NCBI GenBank assembly: GCA_002346425.1
Contig: DDZS01000069.1
Location: 1-41,076, forward strand
Source of the DNA: Alphaproteobacteria bacterium UBA3002
Lineage (GTDB): Bacteria > Pseudomonadota > Alphaproteobacteria > Rickettsiales > UBA3002
Direction: 5' to 3'
DNA: 41,076 nt
The position numbers were made by a program, and so were the translations under genes. Of this stretch, positions 8,991 through 17,596 are shown piece by piece (position 1 is the stretch's first letter; each line of letters opens with the position of its first letter). Under the pieces are notes generated by a model. It made no database searches and had not been told where the DNA came from. It saw only the letters and a list, made by a program, of their open reading frames with translations.

Positions 8991-9737
8991 TCAATAGCCC
9001 GAAATCACCAACAGGTTGCAACCGCCGCCGGTGTTTTGCACCAGATAGACGGCGGTGGCCGCGTTATCGGTGCTGGCGCAGTTGGGGCGCGAGCTGTTTT
9101 TATGGACGCGGACCATGCCGAGGCCGGGTTTGCCATCATCCACTTTGGTGTCGATGTTCCAGACTTCTTCGGCCTTAAGGTCCACTCCGGTATCGACGCC
9201 GCCAGCCCAGCCCAATAACCAGACATTGCCGTAATTTCCATCGAATGCCCAAACGGAACCACTGACATTGCCTTTACCATTCAGCACCCAGCCGACATTC
9301 CCGCTAAGCTTCGATTTCGGCATGTTAGTGCCCGCCAGCCCATAGGTATTATCTGACGTGCCGGGCACCCCGGTATAGGTGCCTTCCACCAGCCCCGCCG
9401 CGGCAAGATGTTGCCAGGCGCGCCAGGTTTCGTTCCACGAAATCAGGCCATCGCCCGTGCCGTTACACGTGGTGGCGTCACTGCTAGGCGTGGTATAGGT
9501 GCCCGGGCAACTGGCCGCGATGCCCCAGAAGGATTGGGCATTGCGCATATCGCCTGGTAGCGCGAAATATTTATCCCGGAAACTCATCATCGCGGTTTGA
9601 TAGCGCTGAAATTCCGTCGTCACGCTGCGAATTTCCGCCGCGCGGATGAGGGATTGGCCGGTGAGGATGCCGCCGGTCAGCAGTCCCAAAATCACGAGGA
9701 CGATCGAGAGTTCGACTAAGCTGAAGCCATGACGCAT
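8991..9737 (-). CDS. Type IV pilin-like protein 2
   Basis: This 248-aa prepilin-like protein is the shortest in the family. Leader MRHG, cleavage before FSLVE. The Cys loop reads CPGTYTTPSSDATTC followed by NGTGDGLI, an altered EF-hand-like motif, and the next segment is WRAWQHLAAAGLVEG. The C-terminal Cys pair is kept (CASTDN...GCNLLV), but the extreme C-terminus ISGY differs from the N-x-F type endings of other members. It is the second gene of a two-gene unit led by the gene starting at 10540, with an 11-nt gap. Confidence 0.9.
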   Translation of the reverse strand: MRHGFSLVELSIVLVILGLLTGGILTGQSLIRAAEIRSVTTEFQRYQTAMMSFRDKYFALPGDMRNAQSFWGIAASCPGTYTTPSSDATTCNGTGDGLISWNETWRAWQHLAAAGLVEGTYTGVPGTSDNTYGLAGTNMPKSKLSGNVGWVLNGKGNVSGSVWAFDGNYGNVWLLGWAGGVDTGVDLKAEEVWNIDTKVDDGKPGLGMVRVHKNSSRPNCASTDNAATAVYLVQNTGGGCNLLVISGY

Positions 9738-9748
9738 GCTAACCCTAT

Positions 9749-10540
9749 TTATTCCGTTATAAATGTCAAATTACACGTGTTTGACTTATAGCTGACGGCA
9801 TAGGCAGCGGTATCGCCATTGTCCGTCGTAGAGCATCCCGGGGTAGAGGGCGAAGTAAGCTTTGAGCTACGCACGTTGCCTTTCCCGGGTAATCCATCAT
9901 CGATTTTTTGATCTACATTCCAGACTTCTTCCGCATAAAGCGGAGAAAAACCGGCATCCGTCTTTCCTAAATTATAAATCACACCCCCAGGACGGCTGAA
10001 TTGCGTCGTATTACCAGGATGGGCCGTAGCGCCTTCCATCGTCCAGATGCCGGACGTGATTTTGGCGGCAGGCACATTTTTAGCTGCTGTGTTTGTCCAT
10101 GTGTCGCTGGTGCTGTCGGTTTTTCCGGTGAACGATCCTTCGATGAGCCCGGCATTCGCCAGATGTTGCCAAAAACGATAGCGCTCGCCTTGAATATTAT
10201 TGCCGCCACCAGTGGAGGTATCTAGCATAGTCATGCTGCCGTTACCATCGCCATTGCAGGTGGCCGTGCCGGTCGCGGCTACCCCGTGGCAATCGGCGCC
10301 TAAGCCGTCCCCACTATCTAAAGCGCCCCAGAAGGCGGTGGCGTTGCGCATGTCACCGGGAAGGGCGAAATATTTATCGCGAAACGACATGACTGCCGTT
10401 CGGTAGAGATTCATTTGCGTGGTTACTGAGCGAATCTCCGACGCGCGGATGAGGGATTGGCCGGTGAGAATACCGCCGGTGAGGAGGCCGAGGATCACCA
10501 GGACGATGGAGAGTTCGACTAAACTAAATCCGTGGCGCAT
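9749..10540 (-). CDS. Type IV pilin-like protein 3
   Basis: This 263-aa prepilin-like protein has leader MRHG before FSLVE. The Cys loop is CHGVAATGTATC then NGDGNGSM. Other family segments are FWQHLANAGLIEGSFTG and EEVWNVDQKIDDGLPGKG. The variable part contains GATAHPGNTTQFSRPGG. It leads a two-gene unit with pilin 2. No ribosome site is visible: the start follows TATTATT directly and sits 6 nt after a -10-like TATAGT, so the mRNA may be leaderless. Confidence 0.9.
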   Translation of the reverse strand: MRHGFSLVELSIVLVILGLLTGGILTGQSLIRASEIRSVTTQMNLYRTAVMSFRDKYFALPGDMRNATAFWGALDSGDGLGADCHGVAATGTATCNGDGNGSMTMLDTSTGGGNNIQGERYRFWQHLANAGLIEGSFTGKTDSTSDTWTNTAAKNVPAAKITSGIWTMEGATAHPGNTTQFSRPGGVIYNLGKTDAGFSPLYAEEVWNVDQKIDDGLPGKGNVRSSKLTSPSTPGCSTTDNGDTAAYAVSYKSNTCNLTFITE

Positions 10541-10546
10541 AATAAT

Positions 10547-10578
10547 ACTATAGAATAAAAGGGTTAAGGCTTCGTTAA
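10547..10578 (-). promoter_or_regulatory. CtrA-like promoter of pilin 3-2 unit
   Basis: On the - strand, TTAA (10578-10575), 7 nt (CGAAGCC), TTAA (10567-10564), 11 nt, then TATAGT (10552-10547). The pilin 3 ATG begins at 10540, about where RNA synthesis should start. Confidence 0.7.
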
Positions 10579-10582
10579 AGCC

Positions 10583-11776
10583 CTAGCGGTTTTGCCCGTT
10601 TTGCGGGGCGAGGTGGTGTTGGGTATTGCGGTAAGGCAGGCTATCGAAGGCGGTGCGGTTCATCAGGCCTTGTGTATCGAACTTGGCGAGGCAGTCGAAA
10701 AAGATACCGGGCAAGGTATCGTTATCGGTGATGGGGCTGCTACGGGTGACTTTCTCGAACACGCGCGGGGCTATCCCTTCTTCGGCGAGAAAGGTTGCAG
10801 GTTCACATTCCAGTGCTTTGGCGGCGGTCGCGAGATATTCGCCCTTGGTCGCAATGCGGGGCAAGCTCACTCCCGCTGCCCATTGCGGGGCATCGACGCG
10901 CGGCAAATCAAGACTGGCGTGATATTGTTCGAGCTTTTCCTGAAAATAATCCGCATCGGCATTCGATTCGCGTAAGACCCGCGCTTCGAGTTTTCCTACA
11001 CGCTCACATTCTGCAATCATTCGGGCTTGGTTGCCACGATGCAAATTCTGGCCTCTGGTGAAAAGCGCATTATCGTCGCCGCAGAGGGCGGATAGCATCG
11101 CATCACGCATGTCAGGACGCGGCAGTTGCGTCCCTGCTTTTGTGGTGCCTAATTCGATTTGGCGAGCTCGTGTGGCACTAAGAGATTTTACTCCGCGCAA
11201 ATGCGGTGTGGCTTGTGCAAATTCGTTAGGGGTAAGCCCTTTTAATAGACGGCTGACTTGCACGAATTCGGGAAAATGTTCCGTCTCGCGCTGAATCTCA
11301 CGTAACTCTTCCGTATCCAAGGTGACAAGGCGCTCAGGTTCACCTTGCCAATAACGGGGCGGCATGCCGGGAGAATCAGGCGCGGTAAGCTCGCTGGCTT
11401 TTGGTGGACGCAATTTCCGGGCCGCCGCACGGGCGATGGAAGCGTTATAGGCGGGCAGGGGTTGACGCCCGACGCTGTCATAGGCGTCGTACCACGCTTT
11501 TTCGACACTGCGAATCAGCGGGGCGGCTTGCGGTTTTAAGTAACATTCCGGGTCTTGCAGCGCGCTTTTGATCGCGGGTTCTAAATGTTCAATCTCGGGG
11601 ATGGAATAGCCGGCAAGCCAACCCCGCACGGTATCGCGCGGCACGTCGCAGGCAGTGGCAATACGAATTTCGATGCTGGTGGGAGAAATGCCTGTCCGTT
11701 CAGCACCCAAACTAAGTGCGATATTCAGCCGCTGCGCAAAGGCGGCCGTTTCAGCATTATGCGCTGTGATTTCCAC
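10583..11776 (-). CDS. Unrecognised 397-aa protein with HTH-like segments
   Basis: I do not recognise this as a named family. About residues 12-60 resemble an XRE-type helix-turn-helix (FAQRLNIAL, then VPRDTVRGWLAGYSIPEIEHL). A second stretch near the middle (VSRLLKGLTPNEFAQ, then IELGTTKAG) also fits an XRE helix pattern, and a third near 310-350 is weaker. There is no signal peptide or membrane segment, so it is probably cytoplasmic. It follows the stop of pilin 4 by two bases if the GTG at 11776 is used; a TTG at 11812 would overlap pilin 4 by 34 nt. It is the last gene of the 13336-10583 unit and the only non-pilin in this array, so a regulatory role for the array is plausible but inferred. 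Confidence 0.7.
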   Translation of the reverse strand: MEITAHNAETAAFAQRLNIALSLGAERTGISPTSIEIRIATACDVPRDTVRGWLAGYSIPEIEHLEPAIKSALQDPECYLKPQAAPLIRSVEKAWYDAYDSVGRQPLPAYNASIARAAARKLRPPKASELTAPDSPGMPPRYWQGEPERLVTLDTEELREIQRETEHFPEFVQVSRLLKGLTPNEFAQATPHLRGVKSLSATRARQIELGTTKAGTQLPRPDMRDAMLSALCGDDNALFTRGQNLHRGNQARMIAECERVGKLEARVLRESNADADYFQEKLEQYHASLDLPRVDAPQWAAGVSLPRIATKGEYLATAAKALECEPATFLAEEGIAPRVFEKVTRSSPITDNDTLPGIFFDCLAKFDTQGLMNRTAFDSLPYRNTQHHLAPQNGQNR

Positions 11777-11778
11777 GG

Positions 11779-12546
11779 TTACCGCAAGACATTCGCAAAG
11801 GCGATATAACAATCCGTCGAATCGATGGTCATATCATATTCGGCCAACATATCGTTAGGTCCGCTGGCGGTGGTGCATCTGTCATACCACATGGTGGTGA
11901 CTGTGCCTTTGGCCGGGTAGCCATCGTCGATTTTGTTATCGATCGACCACATTTCTTCCGGGGTTACGATGCCTACATTCGGGGGGCGAGTTGGCCAGCG
12001 GCGACCAATGAACATGACACCACCATATTGGCGATTAAAATAATTGGTGGCCACCAGTTCACGCTCGATAAACGACCAGAGCGAGCTATCGATCTCCCCC
12101 TCGGGAGCATTAGCTTTGCTATGGTCTGAAAAGGCGGTGCCGCTACGTCCGGTATAGTCGCCCGCAATCAGATTCGCTAATGCCAGATGCTGCCAGAACA
12201 TGAAGCGTTCGCTATACTGGTTGGCGCCTGTCGCTTCGTCGATTTCGCCATTGCCATTGCCGTTACAGGTTTGCTTGACGCTGCCTGCGCCAGTGTAACA
12301 GGTGGCGGAAGGGAAGTAATCGGTCGCGTTCGGCATGTCGCCAGGGATCGCGAGATAACTATCGCGAAAGGCATGCGTTGCAGAGACAAATTCATGATAT
12401 TGCGTGACGACGCTGCGCAATTCAGACGCGCGGATCAGATTTTTACCCACCATGATGCCACCGGTGAGCAAGCCGATAATGACCATGACGATCGACAATT
12501 CGATCAGAGAAAAACCCATATGGGTGTTACGAGAGAAATTCATCAT
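11779..12546 (-). CDS. Type IV pilin-like protein 4
   Basis: This 255-aa divergent member has leader MMNFSRNTHMG, mature start FSLIELSIVMVIIGLLTG, and KNLIRASEL where most have QSLIRAAEL. The Cys loop CYTGAGSVKQTC precedes NGNGNGEI. The helix-like segment reads FWQHLALANLIAGDYTG, where the AGLIEG core is lost. The C-terminal Cys pair is present (RCTTASG...DCYIAF). The open frame runs upstream to 12957 only because it overlaps pilin 5. The ATG at 12546 has AAAGG 9-10 nt upstream and lies one base after the pilin 5 stop, so it is the better start. Confidence 0.88.
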   Translation of the reverse strand: MMNFSRNTHMGFSLIELSIVMVIIGLLTGGIMVGKNLIRASELRSVVTQYHEFVSATHAFRDSYLAIPGDMPNATDYFPSATCYTGAGSVKQTCNGNGNGEIDEATGANQYSERFMFWQHLALANLIAGDYTGRSGTAFSDHSKANAPEGEIDSSLWSFIERELVATNYFNRQYGGVMFIGRRWPTRPPNVGIVTPEEMWSIDNKIDDGYPAKGTVTTMWYDRCTTASGPNDMLAEYDMTIDSTDCYIAFANVLR

Positions 12547-12547
12547 G

Positions 12548-13336
12548 TTAGCGCACCTTTGCTGCATCGCCGAAGCGGTTAACAAAATGCAATGTGCATT
12601 CCGGACTGGTCGTGGTGATCTCATATTCCGCGGACCAGTGTGTGGTGCTGGTCGCATTGGTACAGTTATCGATGCTGTTAATCGGCGTGATGAAGCCGGT
12701 GGCTGGCATACCGTCATCCAGTTTCTGATCGATCTCCCACGCTTCTTTCGGGGTAAAAATTCGGATATTAGGCCCCCCGGCTTGTCTGCCGCCAATATAG
12801 AGCGAGTTCCCATAAATACGATCAAAGGTATTGGAGATACCGGCACCGCGGAATACGGCGCTCCACGCGGAAGATGGGAAATTGCCGCTGGGAGAATTGG
12901 CAAGTGTATGATCTTGTTGATTGGCAGGGCCGGTGATGCCGGTGTAGCGTCCCTCAATCAACCCGGCGTTAGATAAATGCTGCCAAAAAGTAAAGCGCTC
13001 ACCGAACTGAGAAGCGGCGGCAGGAATTTCGATATTAAAATCGCCATCGCCGTTGCAGGTTTCGAAGCGGTTGCCTGCGGTGGTTGGACAGCCTGCAGAG
13101 CCCCAATAGTCCGTGGCGTTATACATATCACCCGGCAATTGGCCATATTGTTCGCGGAACAGGTTGGCGGCGGTATCAAAGGTTTTGAATTGGGTCACCA
13201 CGGAACGTAACCGCGCACTGCGTATCAAATCCTGCCCCAACATAATACCGCCGACGATTAGGCCGATGATGACCAGCACGATCGACATTTCGATCAGCGT
13301 AAATGCGTGGCGCGAGGACGGGTTATAAAGGTTCAT
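12548..13336 (-). CDS. Type IV pilin-like protein 5 (divergent)
   Basis: This 262-aa protein has leader MNLYNPSSRHA, then FTLIEMSIVLVIIGLIVGG and QDLIRSARLRSV, the most divergent N-terminal segment apart from the gene at 25681. The Cys loop CPTTAGNRFETC precedes NGDGDFNI, which loses the Gly at loop position 6. It keeps FWQHLSNAGLIEGRYTG and KEAWEIDQKLDDGMPATG. The C-terminus extends past the last Cys by a basic tail (HFVNRFGDAAKVR). It leads a three-gene unit (pilin 5, pilin 4, HTH-like protein). No ribosome site is visible, and the ATG lies at the predicted transcription start. Confidence 0.88.
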   Translation of the reverse strand: MNLYNPSSRHAFTLIEMSIVLVIIGLIVGGIMLGQDLIRSARLRSVVTQFKTFDTAANLFREQYGQLPGDMYNATDYWGSAGCPTTAGNRFETCNGDGDFNIEIPAAASQFGERFTFWQHLSNAGLIEGRYTGITGPANQQDHTLANSPSGNFPSSAWSAVFRGAGISNTFDRIYGNSLYIGGRQAGGPNIRIFTPKEAWEIDQKLDDGMPATGFITPINSIDNCTNATSTTHWSAEYEITTTSPECTLHFVNRFGDAAKVR

Positions 13337-13343
13337 AAGCTGA

Positions 13344-13375
13344 CTGTAACATAGTGTAAGTTAAAAAAGCTTTAA
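13344..13375 (-). promoter_or_regulatory. CtrA-like promoter of pilin 5 unit
   Basis: On the - strand, TTAA (13375-13372), 7 nt (AGCTTTT), TTAA (13364-13361), then 11 nt, then the weak hexamer TTACAG (13349-13344). An alternative -10, TATGTT, lies at 13353-13348. The pilin 5 ATG starts at 13336. The rest of the gap up to 13475 shows nothing clear. Confidence 0.55.
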
Positions 13376-13475
13376 TAGATAATCGAATAATGAAGGGCCA
13401 ACATCACAGGACGCACCACATTTCGTTCCGCCAACACATCGAAAGACCATGCATTTCGTGTTTATCCATTACCGA

Positions 13476-14267
13476 TTATTTCAGATAATTAAAGACCAAT
13501 GAGCATTCCATTGTAGTGGACGTCAGCAGGTATTTTGCAATTTTCCAGTTAGCATTATCGGTCTGATCGCTACAGGTGATAGAGGTGCCGTGTACTCTCC
13601 CCAGTCCGGGCAGTCCGTCGTCAAACTTCTGATCAAGATTCCACGCTTCTTGCGGCGTCATTGCTTTGGCCTGGCCAGCGTAAATATTATTATCCGCGCC
13701 GATGGACATCCAGCTCGAGTAATCTAATGTCCACACATAGCTGATGGTGTCGGGTTCATTATTAATCCAGCTTGATCCCCACCCCATGTTACCGAGTTTA
13801 GCCGCAGGTGCATTGATGCCAAAATCATGATCCTGAAGGCTGACGGAACCCGCTTTGCCCGTGTATGTGCCTTCAATCAAACCGGCATTGCTGAGATGTT
13901 GCCAGAAGGTGAAAATTTCCGCATAGGTGCCAGCGGCAAAGGGGTTGCTGGCTATGCGGCCATTCCCGTCCCCATTGCAGGTTTGCGTACCAGTACCAGT
14001 AGCAGTCTGACACCCATCGCCCAGCGTGCCTGAGCCACCGGCGCTTCCCCAAAAAGTGGTGGCATTGCGCATATCGCCGGGTAGTGCAAAATATTTATCG
14101 CGAAAGCTTTGTACCGCCGTATGAAAAGATTGAAATTGCGTGCCTACCGAACGTAACTCCGCCGCGCGAATCAGCGATTGGCCGGTGAGAATGCCGCCGG
14201 TTAATAGGCCAAGAATCACGAGGACGATGCTTAATTCGACAAGGGAGAAAGCGAGTTTATGGTGCAT
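13476..14267 (-). CDS. Type IV pilin-like protein 6
   Basis: This 263-aa prepilin-like protein has leader MHHKLA before FSLVE. The Cys loop CQTATGTGTQTC precedes NGDGNGRI. The region from the loop to the C-terminus is alignable with the gene at 29983, including NAPAAKLGNMGWGSSWINNE and the C-terminal CSDQTDNANW motif. Across the two arrays this is the clearest whole-length pair. The frame extends to 14312, but the ATG at 14267 follows the pilin 7 stop by 4 nt and gives the usual leader. It is the last gene of a three-gene unit. Confidence 0.9.
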   Translation of the reverse strand: MHHKLAFSLVELSIVLVILGLLTGGILTGQSLIRAAELRSVGTQFQSFHTAVQSFRDKYFALPGDMRNATTFWGSAGGSGTLGDGCQTATGTGTQTCNGDGNGRIASNPFAAGTYAEIFTFWQHLSNAGLIEGTYTGKAGSVSLQDHDFGINAPAAKLGNMGWGSSWINNEPDTISYVWTLDYSSWMSIGADNNIYAGQAKAMTPQEAWNLDQKFDDGLPGLGRVHGTSITCSDQTDNANWKIAKYLLTSTTMECSLVFNYLK

Positions 14268-14271
14268 AGGC

Positions 14272-15057
14272 TTAGTTCCAATAAAATAAAAGCATACAGA
14301 CAGCAGATGCATTGGTTAGATTATATTCTGCTGCCGGAGCAGCCGTATTCGTGACGCAGGCATTAACTCGCTGCCCGCCTTTAATTTTACCTTGGTCGGG
14401 CTGCCCATCGTCCATCTTGGTATCGATGTTCCAGGCTTCTTCGGGGGTAAGGATCGTCGGGTCTTGTACCCAAGCGCCAGACCCTAAAAACAACACATTC
14501 CCTTCCGATACGCTGCCCCAGTTATAATTGACATAATGCGAGCCGTTACCGATCATGTAGAGCGCTTTCCATCCGGCATTGTTTATTCTGGATCGCGGGG
14601 CATTGGTTCCGATGGTATAAGAGCCCGATCCAGTATCAAGTCCCGAATAGGTGCCTTCAATGAGACCGGCATTCGCTAACTGTTGCCAGAATCGGTATTC
14701 TTCATACCGGGCAGAGGGGCCAGCCGGAGAGTCAATCATCCCGTTACCGTTGCCGTTACAGGTATTGCTGCTGACCGCGCCCACATCGGTGAGCGGGTTG
14801 GCGCATTCACCGCCAGCCCCTGCAGTATTGGCGCTGCCCCAAAAACGGGTGGCATTGCGCATATCGCCCGGCAAGGCCATATATTTATCCTGAAAACTAC
14901 GAATGGCGGTTTGATAGCGTTGGAATTCGGTCACCACGCTGCGCAATTCCGCCGCACGAATCAGCGATTGCCCGGTAAGGATGCCGCCCGTCAGCAGGCC
15001 GAGAATGACCAAGACAATGGAGAGTTCTACTAGAGAGAAAGCATTTGTGTTGCGCAT
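14272..15057 (-). CDS. Type IV pilin-like protein 7
   Basis: This 261-aa prepilin-like protein has leader MRNTNA before FSLVE. The Cys loop CANPLTDVGAVSSNTC precedes NGNGNGMI, then YRFWQQLANAGLIEGTYSG. Its WGSANTAGAGGEC segment matches the gene at 35460 (WGAANSSGAGGNC). Two starts are possible: ATG at 15057, with GAGAG 5 nt upstream and a leader like its paralogs (used here), or ATG at 15069, which overlaps the pilin 8 stop as ATGA and adds MRDA. Confidence 0.88.
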   Translation of the reverse strand: MRNTNAFSLVELSIVLVILGLLTGGILTGQSLIRAAELRSVVTEFQRYQTAIRSFQDKYMALPGDMRNATRFWGSANTAGAGGECANPLTDVGAVSSNTCNGNGNGMIDSPAGPSARYEEYRFWQQLANAGLIEGTYSGLDTGSGSYTIGTNAPRSRINNAGWKALYMIGNGSHYVNYNWGSVSEGNVLFLGSGAWVQDPTILTPEEAWNIDTKMDDGQPDQGKIKGGQRVNACVTNTAAPAAEYNLTNASAVCMLLFYWN

Positions 15058-15065
15058 GGCGTCTC

Positions 15066-15815
15066 TCATCGCATTAACGCCCGGATGGCACAGACGGTAC
15101 CGCTAGAGTTTAGCTGATAGGTGGACGTCGCAGGATCGGTTCCATTGTGGCAATTGGTCAAATAGGGTTCGGAAATCACCCAGCCGGTGCCCGGTCGTCC
15201 ATCATCGAGTTTAGTGTCGATGTTCCAGACTTCTTCTGGTGAGAAAGCCGCAGCGCGCGGGGCATCAGGATAGATGGTGCCGATAAAGAATACATTCCCA
15301 TCAATATGCGTTCCCCAATAAGTGGAGCCACCATAAGCACCCGGTTCGTTATGTCCGACGCCGATACCGACATTCGAGAGTTTCGTGGCGGGAATATTGC
15401 TGCCGATAGTAAAATAGGGTGACGAAGCATTTTGCAGGCCGGTATAGGTGCCTTCGATCAATCCAGCGCTTGCCAAATGTTGCCAGAAGCGCGCATTTTC
15501 ATGGTATTTGTTGGCGCTGTTATTAAAGATTCCGTTGCCATTTCCGTTACACCCGGCAGGCGTCGTATTGGTGTCGGCATTCGTGCAACCGTTGAGAGTT
15601 CCCCAAAAATCATAGGCATTGCGCATGTCCCCGGGTAGGGCGAAATATTTATCGCGGAATGTATACACTGCCGTCCGATAGCGGCTGATATCCGTTGCCA
15701 CGCTGCGCAATTCCGCCGCACGGATGAGCGATTGCCCGGTAAGGATGCCACCCGTCAATAGGCCGAGAATCACAAGCACAATCGACAGTTCGACAAGACT
15801 GAAGGCGTGGCGCAT
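15066..15815 (-). CDS. Type IV pilin-like protein 8
   Basis: This 249-aa prepilin-like protein has leader MRHA before FSLVE. The Cys loop CTNADTNTTPAGC precedes NGNGNGIF. It keeps FWQHLASAGLIEGTYTG and EEVWNIDTKLDDGRPGTG. The C-terminal pair is CHNGTDPATSTYQLNSSGTVC with a short basic end (AIRALMR). It leads a three-gene unit (pilins 8, 7, 6). AAAGGAACC lies directly upstream of the ATG as a ribosome site. Confidence 0.9.
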   Translation of the reverse strand: MRHAFSLVELSIVLVILGLLTGGILTGQSLIRAAELRSVATDISRYRTAVYTFRDKYFALPGDMRNAYDFWGTLNGCTNADTNTTPAGCNGNGNGIFNNSANKYHENARFWQHLASAGLIEGTYTGLQNASSPYFTIGSNIPATKLSNVGIGVGHNEPGAYGGSTYWGTHIDGNVFFIGTIYPDAPRAAAFSPEEVWNIDTKLDDGRPGTGWVISEPYLTNCHNGTDPATSTYQLNSSGTVCAIRALMR

Positions 15816-15929
15816 TAGGTTCCTTTCATTACTTTTTTTAGCATATGGTATAAACGTAAAGATAAGGTTAACTTTATCTTCAATGCGTTAGATATGATAC
15901 GGCGCGTGTCGCGGGACACAAAAGAGCGG
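15816..15929 (-). promoter_or_regulatory. Probable promoter region of pilin 8 unit, degenerate CtrA-like site
   Basis: The gap carries one half-matching element on the - strand, TGAA-N7-TTAA (15882-15868), 53 nt before the pilin 8 ATG, with no -10 box at the spacing seen elsewhere. A TATACC-type hexamer lies nearer the gene. This unit seems to depart from the common promoter design and relies on a normal ribosome site. Confidence 0.35.
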
Positions 15930-16745
15930 TTACCAGCTATTGCGAAAGATAATGGAGCACGCTTTACTGGTATCTGTTAGATTATACTTCGCATCCAGTT
16001 TTGCAGCATCGGCGGCGCTAGTGGTGATCGCACTTCCGTTGGCGGCGACAGTGCAGTTGGCGCGCATCCGCGGCGTAATCTTTCCTTGCGCGGGCAGTCC
16101 GTCATCGAGTTTGGTGTCAATATTCCACATTTCTTCTGGCGATAAGAGATTACCATAGGGATCAACATCCGCGACGATCGCGCCAAAAGTAATCTGGCTT
16201 GGATATACGCCATTAAAGACCGAGGTAGCTCCGGAATGTACGGTATTACTGGAATTATACACCGACCACATACTGCTGCCTATTTTACCAAGCGGAGAAT
16301 TGGTGGTTTCATGGTCATAGCTGTTGGCGCTTCCGGCAATACCAGAATAGGAGCCTTGGATGAGACCGGCATTTGCGAGATGCTGCCAAAACATAAATCG
16401 CTCACGATAGGTATTGCCGCTGCCACTGTTTATAATCAGTCCGTCGCCATCGCCATTGCAGGTTTGCGTGCCGGTGCCTGTGGTAGAGGTGTAACACGCG
16501 GCGTCGGTTCCGGTGCTTCCACCGGCAAAGCCCCAAAATGCTGTGGCATTGCGCATATCGCCCGGCAGTGCGAAATACCTATCGCGAAAGCTATGGATGG
16601 CGGTCTGATAGCGTTGATATTCGGTCACCACGCTGCGCAATTCCGCCGCACGGATGAGCGATTGCCCGGTAAGGATGCCACCCGTGAGCAAGCCAAGAAT
16701 GACCAGAACGATGGAGAGTTCGACGAGGGAGAAAGCGTGGCGCAT
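15930..16745 (-). CDS. Type IV pilin-like protein 9
   Basis: This 271-aa prepilin-like protein has leader MRHA before FSLVE. The Cys loop CYTSTTGTGTQTC precedes NGDGDGLI. The preceding GGSTGTDAAC matches the gene at 34613 (GGTTGSDAAC). The segment FWQHLANAGLIQGSYSG has Gln in place of the usual Glu. The C-terminal pair spans a longer loop (CTVAANGSAITTSAADAAKL...AC). The ATG at 16745 is chosen because AGGA lies 5 nt upstream; the ATG at 16751 is too close to it. It is the second gene of the 17557 unit, 11 nt after pilin 10. Confidence 0.9.
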   Translation of the reverse strand: MRHAFSLVELSIVLVILGLLTGGILTGQSLIRAAELRSVVTEYQRYQTAIHSFRDRYFALPGDMRNATAFWGFAGGSTGTDAACYTSTTGTGTQTCNGDGDGLIINSGSGNTYRERFMFWQHLANAGLIQGSYSGIAGSANSYDHETTNSPLGKIGSSMWSVYNSSNTVHSGATSVFNGVYPSQITFGAIVADVDPYGNLLSPEEMWNIDTKLDDGLPAQGKITPRMRANCTVAANGSAITTSAADAAKLDAKYNLTDTSKACSIIFRNSW

Positions 16746-16756
16746 AGGCATCCTAT

Positions 16757-17557
16757 TTAAAAAATGTTTCGCAATATTAATGCGCATTGGGCGGTGGTAT
16801 CGGTTAAGCGGTAGCTGGCGGCTGGGTCGTTAGCGGTAGAGCTGCCATCATCGGCAGATGCGCATAGATTATTCCAGTAAACGGCATGAATCAAGCCACG
16901 CGCCGGTTTGCCGTCGTCGACTTTGGTATCGACATTCCATGCTTCCTCAGGCTTCAGTACGGGGCCATGCGTATTGCCCGTGCTGATCTGTTGGCCAAAG
17001 CGTAACTGGTTACCGGTACTGTCAGCGTAAAAGCTGGCATTACCCGCGAAGCCCGGCCCGATATAATTCGTAGACCATCCGGCATTGGTCATTTTGCTAG
17101 CGGGGACGTTGACACCAATAATCGCGTGATTGTCACCGCCTGCACCGCTGATGCCGGTATAGGTGCCTTCAATCAATCCCGCATTGGCGAGATGCTGCCA
17201 GAATGTCATGCTTTCCCCGGTACGGCTTACGATTGCGCCCTCTAAGACGCCATTGCCATTGCCGTTACAGGTTTGCGTCCCGCTACCACTTGGGCTGGCG
17301 ACACCGCAATTGGTCATGCTTCCCCAAAAGGCGGTGGCGTTCGTCATATCCCCCGGAATGGCGAAATATTGGTCCCGGAAGGTGCCCGCGGCGGTCTGAT
17401 AGCGCTGAAATTCGGAAACGACACTGCGCAATTCCGCCACACGAATCAGCGATTGGCCGGTGAGAATGCCACCCGTCAATAGGCCAAGAATCACGAGAAC
17501 AATCGAGAGTTCGACGAGGGAGAAAGCGTCACGCGTGATGTTTGAACGGATTAGCAT
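16757..17557 (-). CDS. Type IV pilin-like protein 10
   Basis: This 266-aa prepilin-like protein has leader MLIRSNITRDA before FSLVE, with QSLIRVAELRSVVSEF (Val for Ala). The loop CGVASPSGSGTQTC and the preceding WGSMTN match pilin 1 and the gene at 29182. The C-terminal region (NNLCASADDGSSTAND, then ASYRLTD) instead resembles the gene at 34613, a mosaic pattern. It is first in a two-gene unit and is divergent from virD4. The ATG lies 7 nt after a -10-like TAGACT, consistent with a leaderless message. Confidence 0.9.
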   Translation of the reverse strand: MLIRSNITRDAFSLVELSIVLVILGLLTGGILTGQSLIRVAELRSVVSEFQRYQTAAGTFRDQYFAIPGDMTNATAFWGSMTNCGVASPSGSGTQTCNGNGNGVLEGAIVSRTGESMTFWQHLANAGLIEGTYTGISGAGGDNHAIIGVNVPASKMTNAGWSTNYIGPGFAGNASFYADSTGNQLRFGQQISTGNTHGPVLKPEEAWNVDTKVDDGKPARGLIHAVYWNNLCASADDGSSTANDPAASYRLTDTTAQCALILRNIF

Positions 17558-17564
17558 ATCTTTC

Positions 17565-17596
17565 AGTCTAATCTAAAAAAGTAAACGCGAGGTTAA
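17565..17596 (-). promoter_or_regulatory. CtrA-like promoter of pilin 10 unit (one mismatch)
   Basis: On the - strand, TTAA (17596-17593), 7 nt (CCTCGCG), TTTA (17585-17582), 11 nt, then TAGACT (17570-17565). The second half-site has one mismatch. On the + strand a TACAAT at 17604-17609 could serve virD4 from the same divergent 131-nt region, but I see no ribosome site before virD4. Confidence 0.55.

Noticed and set aside
11777..11812. TTG start at 11812 for the HTH-like gene
   Set aside because: It would overlap pilin 4 by 34 nt; GTG at 11776 leaves the tight spacing seen between other genes of the unit. Not excluded.
12547..12957. N-terminal extension of the pilin 4 frame up to 12957
   Set aside because: It overlaps pilin 5 in another frame and encodes no prepilin-like sequence; the ATG at 12546 has a ribosome site.
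8991..17557. Repeated near-identical 100-120 nt segments, considered as a repeat array or mobile element
   Set aside because: Each copy lies at the start of a complete pilin gene and encodes the prepilin helix; there are no spacers of constant size and no transposase.
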